64,000 bases of DNA from Roseovarius nanhaiticus (GTDB taxonomy: Bacteria > Pseudomonadota > Alphaproteobacteria > Rhodobacterales > Rhodobacteraceae): positions 248,001-312,000 of the forward strand of contig NZ_FTNV01000001.1 of assembly GCF_900156535.1 (NCBI RefSeq). Reading direction: 5' to 3'. Shown piece after piece: positions 1-8,674 of this stretch. Numbering within the stretch: position 1 is the first letter of the stretch; every line of letters begins with the position of its first letter. Position numbers and translations under genes: made by a program. The notes below the pieces were generated by a model that was not told the origin of the DNA, made no database searches, and saw only the letters and a list, made by a program, of their open reading frames with translations.

Positions 1-1
1 G

Positions 2-340
2 TTGGCACAGGAATTTGGCAAGCGGGTGCGCGTGTTTGACTGGGTACAGGCGGGTAACATGATGGATTATGCAGCGACTGTGGTGAACACCACATCGCTT
101 GGCATGATTGGCAACGCGCCGCTGCGAGTCCCGCTCGATGGGCTGCAAAAGGGCGCCGTGGTCACCGACATTGTCTATGCACCGCTTGAGACAAAGCTGC
201 TGGAGACCGCGCGCGAAATGGGCTGCCACACCGTTGATGGCTTGGGTATGTTGCTGCATCAGGCCGTGCCGGGGTTCGAGCGATGGTTCGGTCTGCGCCC
301 CGAGGTCGATAGCGCCACCCGCGCTGCTGCACTGCGATGA
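2..340 (+). CDS. aroE: Shikimate 5-dehydrogenase, C-terminal part (5' end outside window)
   Basis: This is the last ~112 codons of shikimate dehydrogenase, which reduces 3-dehydroshikimate to shikimate with NADPH in the cytoplasmic chorismate pathway. What remains is the C-terminal part of the NADP-binding domain. The segment VVNTTSLGMIGNAPL matches the family's 'N-T/C-T-xx-G-M' stretch, and VTDIVYAPLETKLLETA matches the conserved 'D-xx-Y-x-P-xx-T-xx-L' motif. The tail DGLGMLLHQAVPGFERWFG is the usual C-terminal helix, with the G-M-LL-x-Q residues that contact shikimate. The gene is open at the window's left edge, so the apparent first codon is not its start. It ends in an ATGA overlap with coaE, so the two are probably co-transcribed. 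Confidence 0.93.
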   Translation: MAQEFGKRVRVFDWVQAGNMMDYAATVVNTTSLGMIGNAPLRVPLDGLQKGAVVTDIVYAPLETKLLETAREMGCHTVDGLGMLLHQAVPGFERWFGLRPEVDSATRAAALR

Positions 341-930
341 CCTATATTCTCGGTTTGACCGGATCCATAGGGATGGGAAAATCGACAACGGCGCGCATGT
401 TTCAGGATGAAGGATGTGCGCTCTGGGATGCGGATGCTGCGGTTCATCGCCTATATTCGGCAGGTGGCGCCGCTGTCGCCCCGATGGCTGCGGCATTTGC
501 AGATGCCATAGAGGATGGCGCGGTGTCGCGCGAGGCGTTGAAGCACACCATTTCAGACGATCCCACGGCTTTGGGGCGCATCGAAGCCATCGTTCATCCG
601 CTCGTCGCCGCAGACCGAGCAACGTTTTTGAACGAGACGACCGCCGAGATTGCCGTTCTCGACATCCCCCTGCTTTTTGAGGGCGGTTATGACATGCAGA
701 CCGACGGCACCGTCTGCGTTACCGCACCGCCCGAGGTTCAACGCGCGCGTGTTCTCGAACGCGGCACGATGACCGAAGCGCAATTGGACAAGATCCTGGC
801 CAAGCAAATGCCCGATGCCGAAAAACGTGCCCGCGCGACCTGGGTCATTGAGACTGACACGCTTGAACATGCCCGGGCGCAGGTGCAGGCTGTGATTGCG
901 GCCATCAGACAGGAGATAGCCCATGCGTGA
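337..930 (+). CDS. coaE: Dephospho-CoA kinase
   Basis: A 197-residue enzyme that phosphorylates the ribose 3'-OH of dephospho-CoA with ATP, the last step of CoA synthesis in the cytosol. The P-loop GSIGMGKST lies at residues 9-17, followed by the family's DADAAVHRLY segment (about 31-40), where the first Asp is the expected catalytic base. VLDIPLLFEGGYD at about 107-119 is the conserved 'P-L-L-F-E' motif, and QMPDAEKRARATWVIET is the usual C-terminal 'K-x-x-A-x-x-V-I' region. Length is typical (about 195-205 residues). The start ATG overlaps the aroE stop by four bases and the stop lies inside the first codons of dnaQ, so aroE-coaE-dnaQ reads as one translationally coupled unit. Confidence 0.95.
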   Translation: MTYILGLTGSIGMGKSTTARMFQDEGCALWDADAAVHRLYSAGGAAVAPMAAAFADAIEDGAVSREALKHTISDDPTALGRIEAIVHPLVAADRATFLNETTAEIAVLDIPLLFEGGYDMQTDGTVCVTAPPEVQRARVLERGTMTEAQLDKILAKQMPDAEKRARATWVIETDTLEHARAQVQAVIAAIRQEIAHA

Positions 931-1615
931 GATCGTTCTGGACACGGAAACCACCGGATTCGAGCCTGAGCAGGGCGACCGCATCGTTGAAATCGGTGGC
1001 GTCGAGCTGCTCAATCATATGCCGACCGGGCGCACCTATCACGAATATATCGACCCCAAGCGCGCGATGCCCGAAGACGCTTTCAAGGTGCATGGACTGG
1101 GCGATGACTTTCTGCGCGGCAAACCTGTATTTGCCGATATCGCGGACGGATTCCTAGAATTTGTTGGCGATGCCAAATTGGTCATTCACAACGCCGCCTT
1201 CGATATGAAGTTTCTCAATGCCGAGCTGCGCTGGCTGAACAAACGGCAACTACCGTGGGAGCAGGCGATCGACACGCTTGCAATCGCGCGCAAGAAATTC
1301 CCGGGCTCGCCCGCGTCGCTCGACGCGCTGTGCCGTCGTTTCAACATCGATAACGGCGCGCGCACATTGCACGGCGCCCTGCTGGACTCTGAAATTCTGG
1401 CGGAAGTTTATCTGGAATTGATCGGCGGGCGTCAGCCTGGCCTGATCCTGGGCCAGACTCAGAGCCAAACCAGCGGAGCAGAGACGGAAAACACATGGCG
1501 ACCCGCCCCGCGCCCTGCCCCCTTGCCCGCGCGGCTGACCGAAGCCGAGGCCGCCGCGCATGACGTTTTCATCGAAACCTTGGGTGATGCGCCGCTCTGG
1601 CGCAAAACCTCCTAG
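923..1615 (+). CDS. dnaQ: DNA polymerase III epsilon subunit (3'-5' proofreading exonuclease)
   Basis: A 230-residue DEDDh exonuclease that proofreads for DNA polymerase III. All three exonuclease motifs are visible: ExoI LDTETTGFEPEQGDRIVEIG at the N-terminus (residues 6-25), ExoII HNAAFDMKFLN at about 90-100, and ExoIII HGALLDSEILAEVYL at about 151-165 with the catalytic His and Asp. After residue 175 there is a low-complexity Pro/Gln/Ala linker and a short C-terminal helix, where the family carries its clamp- and alpha-binding tail. The start overlaps coaE by eight bases. The stop overlaps the stop of secB, read from the other strand, by four bases, so the two genes converge without a spacer. 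Confidence 0.95.
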   Translation: MREIVLDTETTGFEPEQGDRIVEIGGVELLNHMPTGRTYHEYIDPKRAMPEDAFKVHGLGDDFLRGKPVFADIADGFLEFVGDAKLVIHNAAFDMKFLNAELRWLNKRQLPWEQAIDTLAIARKKFPGSPASLDALCRRFNIDNGARTLHGALLDSEILAEVYLELIGGRQPGLILGQTQSQTSGAETENTWRPAPRPAPLPARLTEAEAAAHDVFIETLGDAPLWRKTS

Positions 1616-2121
1616 GCAGTGCCGCTGGGCTGCTGCTCTTGCGCGGCTTGGCGACGAGCAATCTCGTTTCGGTAGATCGACACGAAATCGATGTTTTCCA
1701 TGTTCAGGGGCGGGAAACCACCATCGCGCGTCACATCCGACACGATGCGGCGGAAGAACGGGAACATGATGCGGGGACATTCGATCAACAGGAACGGATG
1801 AAGCTGATCGTCCGGGACATTCTCGACATGAAAGACGCCGGCATACTCCAGCTCGAGCAGGAACAGATCGTCCTCGGTGCCCTTATTCTTTGAGGTGATC
1901 TTGAGTTTGGCGATCACCTCATATTGATGATCGGCGCTGCGCTTTTTTGCGTCCAGATTGACGTTGACCGTCACATCGGGCTGCACTTCGCCGCCCGCCC
2001 CGCGCTGGGCAAGGATATTCTCGAAGGACAGATCGCGCACGAACTGCGTGAGAACGTGCATTTTGATTTGCGGTTGTTGCGGTTGTTCGGTGCCGGCTGC
2101 ACCATTTTCCTGCTCGGCCAT
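1612..2121 (-). CDS. secB: Protein-export chaperone SecB
   Basis: A 169-residue cytosolic export chaperone that keeps preproteins unfolded and hands them to SecA, which is also encoded in this window (48.7 kb). The core is typical: VLTQFVRDLSFENI near the N-terminus, then beta strands with VNVNLDAKKR and YEVIAKLKITSKN, and LLIECPRIMFPFFRRIVSD around residues 112-130, the peptide-binding and SecA-binding face. The start at 2121 is preferred over an ATG two codons upstream, because AGGAG lies six bases before it. FxsA lies 63 bases upstream on the same strand. The C-terminus is a short Gln/Ala-rich tail. Convergent overlap with dnaQ at the 3' end. Confidence 0.95.
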   Translation of the reverse strand: MAEQENGAAGTEQPQQPQIKMHVLTQFVRDLSFENILAQRGAGGEVQPDVTVNVNLDAKKRSADHQYEVIAKLKITSKNKGTEDDLFLLELEYAGVFHVENVPDDQLHPFLLIECPRIMFPFFRRIVSDVTRDGGFPPLNMENIDFVSIYRNEIARRQAAQEQQPSGTA

Positions 2122-2184
2122 CGTCATCTCCTGATTACGTGGATATCGGTCTGGCGAATGGTTTAGCAGGTCGCCTGCAGCGCC

Positions 2185-2694
2185 TCAATCCCTGGTCCAG
2201 CCGGACGGACGCCGCCCGGAACGCGGCGGATCATCCTGTGGCGCATCATCCGGGTCAAGCTCGACATACTCTCCCTCGATGGTGTTCGCGCCATTCGTGG
2301 GACGTGGCCCACGGCGCCCATTGGGGGTCGCACTGGAAAAGGTCTGAACCTTCACCCGCTTGCGCAGATATACGAAGGCCGCCTTGCGAAAGGGCGGCGT
2401 CAGCAATGCAAAGCCAACGGCATCGGTGAAAAACCCCGGCGTCAGCAGTAGAACGCCGGCAACCAATATCATGGCCCCGTTTGCCAGCGCCTCTGTCGGA
2501 TCGCTTTGCCCCGATAGCGAGCCGCGCAGCTCGCTCAGCGCCAGAGCGCCTTGGGCCCGGACAAGCCACGTTCCAAGGATCGCAGTCAGCAGAACGATGG
2601 CAAGGGTTGGCCAAAGGCCCAGCCATCCGCCGACCTGAATGAAGAGGCCGATCTCGACCATGGGAACGATGATGAACGCTAAGAGAAGCCACAT
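2185..2694 (-). CDS. fxsA: FxsA family membrane protein
   Basis: A 169-residue FxsA-family inner-membrane protein. In E. coli FxsA counteracts phage T7 exclusion by the F-plasmid PifA protein; its normal cell role is unknown. The start at 2694 (MWLLLAFIIVPMVEIGLF) puts the first membrane helix at the very N-terminus, as in the family. The frame continues upstream, but that gives a non-hydrophobic leader. Two hydrophobic hairpins are visible: residues 1-50 (with 'E-I-x-x-F-I-x-V-G' and LTAILGTWLVRAQG) and about 75-105 (MILVAGVLLLTPGFFTDAVG, the diagnostic 'L-L-x-P-G-F-x-T-D' motif). The remaining ~65 residues are polar and acidic, presumably cytoplasmic. It diverges from the Tim44-like gene. 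Confidence 0.9.
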   Translation of the reverse strand: MWLLLAFIIVPMVEIGLFIQVGGWLGLWPTLAIVLLTAILGTWLVRAQGALALSELRGSLSGQSDPTEALANGAMILVAGVLLLTPGFFTDAVGFALLTPPFRKAAFVYLRKRVKVQTFSSATPNGRRGPRPTNGANTIEGEYVELDPDDAPQDDPPRSGRRPSGWTRD

Positions 2695-2805
2695 GGCTGT
2701 TTGTCCTTCGGGTTTGCGACGCGCCAAGGTGGACTTGACCCGCCTTGCCCCCTACATAAGAGGCCAGTCAACCGGATTTCAACGTATTGCCCTGATGAGG
2801 TGCTC
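2695..2805. promoter_or_regulatory. Shared divergent promoter region, fxsA-secB / tim44-mltA-smr
   Basis: This 111-base spacer separates the start codons of fxsA (minus) and the Tim44-like gene (plus), so both units must start here. I see no convincing -35/-10 pair. GAGG just before the ATG at 2806 serves as ribosome binding site for the plus-strand gene. Confidence 0.4.
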
Positions 2806-3462
2806 ATGAACTCGCCCATTCTGCAGCTTTTGGTGCTCGCGGGCATCGCTGTTTTTCTGATCCTGAGGCTGAGAAGCGTCCTGGGAACCCGCGGCGGCCA
2901 TGAGCCGGGCCCCGAGGCACGTGCCCCATCGTCGCAGGGCCCGCGCCCGCACAACCTTGAGGTGATCGAGGGCGGGCCTGACCGCGACATCATCGACCAT
3001 GTACCGGAAGACAGCGAAAGCGCTGCCGCGCTGGCCGACATGAAGCGGGCCGAGCCGACCTTCGGCGTTTCGGATTTCCTCGGCGGCGCGCGCGGCGCGT
3101 ATGAGATGATCCTGATGGCCTTCGAGCGCGGCGAGATGGAAGAGGTGCGCGAGTTTCTGTCCGAGGATGTCTATGACAGCTTTGCCGAGGTGGTCGCGAT
3201 CCGCGAGGAAAAGGGCCTGACGATTGACGCCGAGTTTATCGGTATCCGCGATATGACCCTCTCGAATGCCACCTTCAATAACGGGGTCGCCGCGATCACC
3301 GTGAAATTTGTGGGCGAACTGATATCAGTCGTCAAGGACGACAAGGGCGAGATTATCGAGGGCGAACCGGGCAAGTCCAAGAAGCAAAAAGACGTCTGGA
3401 CATTCGAGCGCATGATGGGCGCCGACGATCCCAACTGGCGGCTCGTCGCCACCGGCGAATGA
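2806..3462 (+). CDS. Tim44-like domain, membrane-anchored protein
   Basis: A 218-residue protein with one N-terminal membrane anchor (PILQLLVLAGIAVFLILRL, residues 3-21), a charged Pro/Gly-rich linker, and a C-terminal Tim44-like domain (about residues 75-215). The domain core is visible as FLGGARGAYEMILMAFERGE, then EFLSEDVYDSFAEVV and a closing WTFERMMGADDPNWRLVATGE. In mitochondria the related domain tethers the import motor to the inner membrane. Alphaproteobacterial versions are the presumed ancestors and their role is not well defined. The ATG at 2806, preceded by GAGG, is chosen because it places the hydrophobic segment at the N-terminus. The stop overlaps the mltA start (ATGA). The link to export is inferred only. 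Confidence 0.85.
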   Translation: MNSPILQLLVLAGIAVFLILRLRSVLGTRGGHEPGPEARAPSSQGPRPHNLEVIEGGPDRDIIDHVPEDSESAAALADMKRAEPTFGVSDFLGGARGAYEMILMAFERGEMEEVREFLSEDVYDSFAEVVAIREEKGLTIDAEFIGIRDMTLSNATFNNGVAAITVKFVGELISVVKDDKGEIIEGEPGKSKKQKDVWTFERMMGADDPNWRLVATGE

Positions 3463-4493
3463 TCAAGGCGGCTATTGCCGCGCTAGCAGTCATGGCGGCC
3501 TCACTGCCCGGGGCCGCCATCTCCGAGGCGCGTTACGATATCCTCACATTCAACGACCTCGATGGCTGGGCCGAGGATGATCACGCCGCCGCTCTCAAGG
3601 TCTTTAACGACACTTGCCCGGACATGAAGGATGTCGACTGGCGCTCGCTCTGCGCATTGGCGCAGAACAGCCCCGGCCCGCGCGAATTCTTTGAACTTTT
3701 CTTCAGGCCGGTTCTGATCTCGGAAGGGCGCGACGCGCTCTTTACCGGTTATTTCGAGCCTGAGCTGAATGGCTCCCTCAGGCCAAACTCCCGCTACCGC
3801 TATCCTCTATACCGCGAGCCGCCCGAGTCGCGTGCCGTGTCCCCATGGCTGCGCCGGCAAGAGATAGAAAACAGCGACGTCATGAAAAACCGCGGCTTGG
3901 AAATTGCTTGGGTTGATGACCCGGTCGAGCTGTTTTTTCTTCAGATCCAAGGCTCTGGCCGAATTCGTCTGACCGACGGCACCATGATCCGCGTTGGCTA
4001 TGGGGGATCAAACGGGCACGAATATCGCTCGATTGGGGCCGAGCTGGTCCGGCGCGGCATCTACAGCATTCATCAGGTCTCGGCCGAGGTGATCAAGAAT
4101 TGGGTGCGCCGCAATCCCGAGGCGGGCGCCGAATTGCTGATGCACAATCCGTCCTATGTCTTTTTCCGCAAGATTGACGATCTGCGCCCGGATCGCGGCC
4201 CGCGCGGCGCCATGAACCGCTCGATCACCACGGGGCGGTCCGTGGCGGTGGACCCGAAATTTGTGCCCCTCGGGGCGCCCGTCTGGATCGAAAAGGATGG
4301 CGCTGACCCGGTGCGCCGTCTGATGATTGCGCAGGATACCGGCTCGGCCATCAAGGGCGCGCAGCGAGCGGATCTGTTCATGGGAACGGGCGATGCGGCG
4401 GGCCGAGCGGCAGGGCAGCTCAAGGATCCTGGCCGGATGCTGGTTCTGATGCCGATCCAGCGGGCCTATGCCCTGGCGCCGGATGCCATCTGA
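3459..4493 (+). CDS. mltA: Membrane-bound lytic murein transglycosylase A (MltA/3D domain)
   Basis: A 344-residue lytic transglycosylase that cleaves the MurNAc-GlcNAc bond of peptidoglycan with formation of 1,6-anhydro-MurNAc, in the periplasm. An N-terminal signal peptide is clear (AAIAALAVMAASLPGAAISEA, cut near residue 24); there is no lipobox, so unlike E. coli MltA it looks periplasmic rather than lipid-anchored. The MltA barrel is marked by LFTGYFEPELNGS and FFLQIQGSGRIRLTDG. The C-terminal 3D domain has its Asp residues in AVDPKFVPLGAPVWIE, AQDTGSAIKGAQRADLF and the GTGDAAG stretch. It overlaps both the upstream Tim44-like gene and the downstream Smr gene. Its anhydro-sugar product is the kind of substrate recycled by AmgK-MurU, also in this window. 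Confidence 0.94.
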   Translation: MIKAAIAALAVMAASLPGAAISEARYDILTFNDLDGWAEDDHAAALKVFNDTCPDMKDVDWRSLCALAQNSPGPREFFELFFRPVLISEGRDALFTGYFEPELNGSLRPNSRYRYPLYREPPESRAVSPWLRRQEIENSDVMKNRGLEIAWVDDPVELFFLQIQGSGRIRLTDGTMIRVGYGGSNGHEYRSIGAELVRRGIYSIHQVSAEVIKNWVRRNPEAGAELLMHNPSYVFFRKIDDLRPDRGPRGAMNRSITTGRSVAVDPKFVPLGAPVWIEKDGADPVRRLMIAQDTGSAIKGAQRADLFMGTGDAAGRAAGQLKDPGRMLVLMPIQRAYALAPDAI

Positions 4494-5086
4494 TGTCACG
4501 CCGCCGCCTCAAACCCGAAGAGCTGGACCTTTGGCGCCAGGTCGCGCGCACGGCAGAGGCTATGCACCCGGCCCAGCCGCGCCCCAAGGCCGCGCCCAAG
4601 ACAGCCCCCGCCAAGCCAGAGCCGGAGCGCGCGGCCCCTCCCCCGCTTCAGCATTTCAAGATGGGCCAGAAGGCCCCGCGCAGCGGCGCCGCACATGATG
4701 TGTTGCCGGGCCTGGCCGACCGGCTAAAATCGCAGCCCGTTGCGATGGACCAAAAGGCATATGGCAAGCTCAAGCGCGGCAAGCTCAGCCCCGAGGCGCG
4801 TATCGACTTGCACGGCATGACGGCGGATCGAGCGCATGGGGCGCTGCGCGGCTTCATCCTGCGAGCCCATGGCCAAGGCAAGCGACTGGTCCTCGTGATC
4901 ACCGGCAAGGGGCGGCGCAGTGACGACGGCGGCCCTATTCCCGTGCGCCACGGCATACTGCGCCATAACGTGCCCCATTGGCTGAGCGTGCCGCCTCTGG
5001 CGGGTCTCGTTCTGCAAGTGACGAATGCGCATAACCGCCACGGTGGCGGTGGCGCCTATTACGTCTATCTACGTCGACCGAGATAA
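4493..5086 (+). CDS. Smr/MutS2-type domain protein
   Basis: A 197-residue protein with a basic, Pro/Ala-rich N-terminal half (residues 1-95) and a C-terminal Smr domain (about 103-195). The Smr signature IDLHGMTADRAHGALRGF, the VITGKGRR turn and the closing RHGGGGAYYVYLRR stretch are all present. Smr domains in this arrangement are nucleic-acid endonuclease or binding modules, but substrate and role of the stand-alone alphaproteobacterial type are not settled. The start codon shares one base with the mltA stop (TGATG), so translation is probably coupled. The 3' end overlaps the end of the convergent MFS gene by 18 bases. Confidence 0.9.
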   Translation: MSRRRLKPEELDLWRQVARTAEAMHPAQPRPKAAPKTAPAKPEPERAAPPPLQHFKMGQKAPRSGAAHDVLPGLADRLKSQPVAMDQKAYGKLKRGKLSPEARIDLHGMTADRAHGALRGFILRAHGQGKRLVLVITGKGRRSDDGGPIPVRHGILRHNVPHWLSVPPLAGLVLQVTNAHNRHGGGGAYYVYLRRPR

Positions 5087-6292
5087 CAGCGGCGTTGCCC
5101 GACCCACGCCGACGACCATCAAAGCGGTCGACAGCATGAAGAAGAATGCGATCCACCAGAACTGCGTTTCGATCCCGATGCCGAGGTCAATCGCCACACC
5201 GGAAACGCCCGGCCCGATGGCGGAGCCCAGTACCATGACCGCCGCCGACATCGCCTTGATAGATCCGATATGGCGAGTGCCGTAAAACTCGGCCCAGAAG
5301 GCCGAGGGCAGCGTGTTGTTGAACCCGGTGTTGAGACCCAGGAAGAAGAATCCTGCGACCATGCCCCAACTACCGCCTGCCACGGCAAAGAGCGCGAAGG
5401 CGATGACCATTGGCACCTGCATCCAAGGGATCAGACGCGGCGTTCCAATTCGGTCCAGCGCCCATCCACTGAGGATCATCGCGCCGATGCTGACGGCTGT
5501 ATAAAAGGGAAACATCGCCACCAGCTCGACATGGCTCAGCGATTTGATCTCGGCGATATGCACCTGGTGAAAGAAAAAGGCGGTATTGAAGGCCGACGGA
5601 CCCAATAGCGCTGGGATCATGAACCAGAACAGCCAATGTCGCAGGGTCTGGTTTCGCGTCCAGTGGCGCGCCTCCATCCCGAGGCTTTGGTCCGAATCGG
5701 CATGGCTCTGGGGCGTCCGCTCCTGCCGCAAGAGAAGCAACAGAACAGGTGCGCCCAAGAGGGCAATTCCGGCTGCGACCAGCCACAGAATACGCCAATC
5801 CATGATCAACATCAGCGCAACGAACAAGACCGGCAGGATCGCCTCGCCCAGTGAAAAGCCCAGTTTGGCCACCGAGAGCGCCCGCCCCCGCGCGGCAATG
5901 AACCAGCGCGCCATGCCGACCACGGCGATGTGGCCGCTCATCCCCTGCCCGGTAAAGCGAAGCGCAAAGATGACCAGTGGCAAGAGCCACCAGACCGGGT
6001 TGAGGGCCATTGCAAGGCAAGACAGGGCCAGAGCCACAGCGATCACGGCGCCGATGACGCGGACGCGAAAGATATCCGTCAGCCCGCCGGCCCAGACCAT
6101 CAGGATGGCCGAGGCGGCAGTGCCCACCGAATAAATGCCGCCCCATTCGCCGTGGCTGAGGCCAAACCCCTCGCGGATCTCGCCCGCAAAGATCGAGATG
6201 AAGAAAGTTTGCCCAAAGCTGCTGAGAAAGGTCAGCAGAATGCCGGCGCTTAGCCAGCGAGCATTGTCACGAAGAAAGGCAAGGGTGCGCAT
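5069..6292 (-). CDS. MFS transporter
   Basis: A 407-residue major facilitator superfamily permease with about 12 hydrophobic helices in two sets of six, separated by a charged loop around residues 205-225 (RQERTPQSHADSDQSLGMEA). The first half has the GGLTDIFRVRVIGA loop between helices 2 and 3, a divergent form of the MFS 'G-x-x-x-D-R' motif; the second half has the cleaner GWALDRIGTPRLIPW. RFTGQGMSGHIAVVGMARWF resembles bacterial monocarboxylate- or oxalate/formate-type carriers, but the substrate cannot be named from sequence. The ATG at 6292 begins the protein 17 residues inside a longer frame. It lies downstream of the secreted cyclase gene on the same strand, separated by a strong hairpin. 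The stop overlaps the Smr gene on the other strand. Confidence 0.88.
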   Translation of the reverse strand: MRTLAFLRDNARWLSAGILLTFLSSFGQTFFISIFAGEIREGFGLSHGEWGGIYSVGTAASAILMVWAGGLTDIFRVRVIGAVIAVALALSCLAMALNPVWWLLPLVIFALRFTGQGMSGHIAVVGMARWFIAARGRALSVAKLGFSLGEAILPVLFVALMLIMDWRILWLVAAGIALLGAPVLLLLLRQERTPQSHADSDQSLGMEARHWTRNQTLRHWLFWFMIPALLGPSAFNTAFFFHQVHIAEIKSLSHVELVAMFPFYTAVSIGAMILSGWALDRIGTPRLIPWMQVPMVIAFALFAVAGGSWGMVAGFFFLGLNTGFNNTLPSAFWAEFYGTRHIGSIKAMSAAVMVLGSAIGPGVSGVAIDLGIGIETQFWWIAFFFMLSTALMVVGVGRATPLLSRST

Positions 6293-6346
6293 CCGCCCTT
6301 GGTGGCGCGAAAGCGGGCCAAAGAAAAGCGGCAATCGCGCCAATCA

Positions 6347-6367
6347 GACGGGGGAATAGCCCCCGTC
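6347..6367. other. Perfect 8-bp hairpin between cyclase and MFS genes
   Basis: GACGGGGG-AATAG-CCCCCGTC forms a perfect 8-bp stem with a 5-base loop, 21 bases past the cyclase stop on the minus strand. There is no run of U after it in either direction, so it is not a classic intrinsic terminator. It could protect an mRNA end or modulate readthrough into the MFS gene. Confidence 0.5.
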
Positions 6368-6387
6368 CGATCCCGTAAGGGCCATCT

Positions 6388-7173
6388 TTACTGCGGGAGA
6401 TGCGCGACGATCCGCAGTGGTCCGCCCGAGCCGCCTTCGATCTTCATCGGCAATGCGATGATCATGCTGCCCGTAGGCGGGAGTTCAGACATATCGGCCA
6501 CGTTCTCGAACGCCGAGATGTTGTTCGTCATCAGTTCGACATGGGTCGAGAAGTCCGCGGACTGCCCGTAATCGATGGAGGGCGTATCGAGGCCGACCGC
6601 ACCGATTCCACGCTCGACCAGTAGTTTGGCGCCGTCCAGTCCAAGGCCCGGAAAATGCAGGTCGGCAACAGCTTCGGCGCCGCGCGCTGCGGTCCCCATA
6701 TAGCTTTCGCGGTCGGGATAGAGGCTGGCGCGGCCCGTGTTCAGCAACACGATAGCACCTTCCGGGATCTCGCCATGCTCGGCCTCGAATGCCTCGATAT
6801 CTTTGGCCGACACAAGATAATCAGGATCCTCGCCCGCCTGCGCCGATACGTCGATGACGAAGCCCGGGCCAACCAACTGACTGATGGGGATTTCCTCGGC
6901 TGACATCGCCCCTTCAGCAAAGTGGACGGGCGCATCCAGATGGGTGCCGCCATGCTCGGCCGCTGCGAAATTATACGCCGAATAGTAATAGCCGCCGTCG
7001 GTATGACCGGCAAAAACCTCTGTCTGGGTGAACATATCGGCTGTGGGCCAGTAGACCGAGTCGGCGTTGAACGAGTGCGTGAGGTCAATCCATTTGCCGG
7101 ATGACAGGTCCTGAGCCATGGCCCCTGTGACGCAAGTCGAAAGGCAAAGTGCCGCGATTGCAGATTTGTACAT
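6388..7173 (-). CDS. Secreted cyclase-family (kynurenine formamidase-like) metal hydrolase
   Basis: A 261-residue member of the cyclase / kynurenine formamidase family, metal-dependent amide or lactone hydrolases. A signal peptide is visible at the N-terminus (MYKSAIAALCLSTCVTGAMA, cleavage after AMA), so the mature enzyme should be periplasmic, unlike cytosolic KynB. The family metal motif 'H-x-G-T-H-x-D-x-P-x-H-F' is complete as HGGTHLDAPVHF near residue 75; GAVGLDTPSIDYGQS is the second conserved block. The ATG at 7173 is chosen over an in-frame TTG two codons earlier, since GAAAGGA sits six bases before it. No tryptophan pathway genes are nearby, so kynurenine is only one possible substrate. 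The MFS gene downstream may move a related compound (inference). Confidence 0.87.
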   Translation of the reverse strand: MYKSAIAALCLSTCVTGAMAQDLSSGKWIDLTHSFNADSVYWPTADMFTQTEVFAGHTDGGYYYSAYNFAAAEHGGTHLDAPVHFAEGAMSAEEIPISQLVGPGFVIDVSAQAGEDPDYLVSAKDIEAFEAEHGEIPEGAIVLLNTGRASLYPDRESYMGTAARGAEAVADLHFPGLGLDGAKLLVERGIGAVGLDTPSIDYGQSADFSTHVELMTNNISAFENVADMSELPPTGSMIIALPMKIEGGSGGPLRIVAHLPQ

Positions 7174-7306
7174 ATCCAATCCTTTCCATGATGTCGCTCA
7201 GCGTGCGACCGTGAGTCTTGGAACGGAAGGATACCCCGATTGGGCAATTCCTCAAAATAGCGGCAAACCTCAGGTTGCGGCCCGCCGCATCTTTGCTTTT
7301 GCGTGT

Positions 7307-8611
7307 TTAGAGGACGTACCGGCTGAGATCGGTCGATTTTGCGAGCTCGCCCAGATTTTTATCCACAAACTCCGCATCGACCGTGACGGTCTGGCCCGCG
7401 CGGTCCGGCGCGTCAAAGCTGAGCTCTTCAAATACGCGTTCCATCACCGTGTAGAGACGGCGCGCACCGATGTTTTCAAGCGATGAGTTCACTTCGGCCG
7501 CGATACGGGCGAGGGCGGCGATGCCGTCATCGGTGAAATCGACGGTCACCTCCTCGGTGCCCATGAGAGCGGTGTATTGCCGGGTGAGGGCATTATCCGT
7601 CTCGGTCAGGATGCGTACGAAATCCTGCTCGGTCAGGGCGCGCAACTCGACCCGGATGGGCAACCGGCCCTGCAATTCGGGCAGAAGGTCCGACGGTTTG
7701 GCGACGTGGAAGGCACCCGACGCGATGAAGAGGATATGGTCCGTTTTGACCGCGCCGTATTTGGTGCTGACGGTCGTACCTTCGATCAGGGGCAGCAAAT
7801 CACGCTGCACGCCCTCGCGGCTGACCTCACCGCCGCGCGCGTCGCTGCGGGCGCAAACCTTGTCGATCTCGTCCAGAAAGACAATTCCGTTCTGCTCGAC
7901 CGCCTCGAGTGCGGCACGATTGACCGTCTCGTCATCGAGGAGCTTATCGGCCTCTTCGCCGATCAGGATGTCGTAACTGTCGGCCACTGTCACCTTGCGC
8001 TTGACCTTTCGACCACCGAACGCCTTGCCGAAAATGTCTCCGATATTCATCATCTGACCGCCGCCCGGCTGACCGGGGATGTCCATCATGCCCATCGGGC
8101 TGGATGTGTCGGCGACCTCAAGTTCGATGATCGTATCGTCCAGCTCGCCTGTCTTCAGCTTCTTGCGGAACATTTCGCGTGTGCCCTCGCGCGCATCTTC
8201 GCCCGCGATGGCCGAGATGACGCGCTCTTCGGCGGCGGTGCGGGCGGCGCTGGTCACGTCCTCGCGCATTTGGTCGCGGACCATTGTGACGGCGCTGTCC
8301 ATCAGATCGCGGATGATCTGTTCGACGTCGCGGCCAACATAGCCGACCTCGGTGAACTTGGTCGCCTCGACCTTGATGAAGGGGGCGCGCGCCAGTTTCG
8401 CAAGGCGGCGGCTGATCTCGGTTTTGCCGACGCCGGTTGGGCCGATCATCAGGATATTCTTGGGATAGACCTCATCACGCAGATCCGCCCCCAGCTGCTT
8501 GCGCCGCCAGCGGTTGCGCAGCGCGACCGAAACGGCCCGCTTGGCGTCTTTCTGGCCGATGATGAAGCGATCCAGCTCGCTCACGATTTCGCGGGGGGTG
8601 AGGTCGGTCAT
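7307..8611 (-). CDS. hslU: ATP-dependent protease ATPase subunit HslU
   Basis: A 434-residue AAA+ unfoldase that feeds substrates to the HslV peptidase in the cytosol. Visible are: [23 protein letters not shown] at the N-terminus (shown here in part of the family block), Walker [16 protein letters not shown], the pore-loop region [18 protein letters not shown] (GYVG pore motif), Walker [12 protein letters not shown], and sensor regions [15 protein letters not shown] and [17 protein letters not shown]. The C-terminus ([12 protein letters not shown]) is the tail that inserts into HslV. The ATG at 8611 (MTDLTPRE) is chosen; the open frame runs further up but has no family support. It follows hslV by 63 bases on the same strand, the normal hslVU order. 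Confidence 0.97.
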   Translation of the reverse strand: MTDLTPREIVSELDRFIIGQKDAKRAVSVALRNRWRRKQLGADLRDEVYPKNILMIGPTGVGKTEISRRLAKLARAPFIKVEATKFTEVGYVGRDVEQIIRDLMDSAVTMVRDQMREDVTSAARTAAEERVISAIAGEDAREGTREMFRKKLKTGELDDTIIELEVADTSSPMGMMDIPGQPGGGQMMNIGDIFGKAFGGRKVKRKVTVADSYDILIGEEADKLLDDETVNRAALEAVEQNGIVFLDEIDKVCARSDARGGEVSREGVQRDLLPLIEGTTVSTKYGAVKTDHILFIASGAFHVAKPSDLLPELQGRLPIRVELRALTEQDFVRILTETDNALTRQYTALMGTEEVTVDFTDDGIAALARIAAEVNSSLENIGARRLYTVMERVFEELSFDAPDRAGQTVTVDAEFVDKNLGELAKSTDLSRYVL

Positions 8612-8674
8612 GCGATTTCCTTTTGCGGTCTGGCCCGGACGTAAGCACAGGCGCCTGAAAGACAAGCGGTGGGG

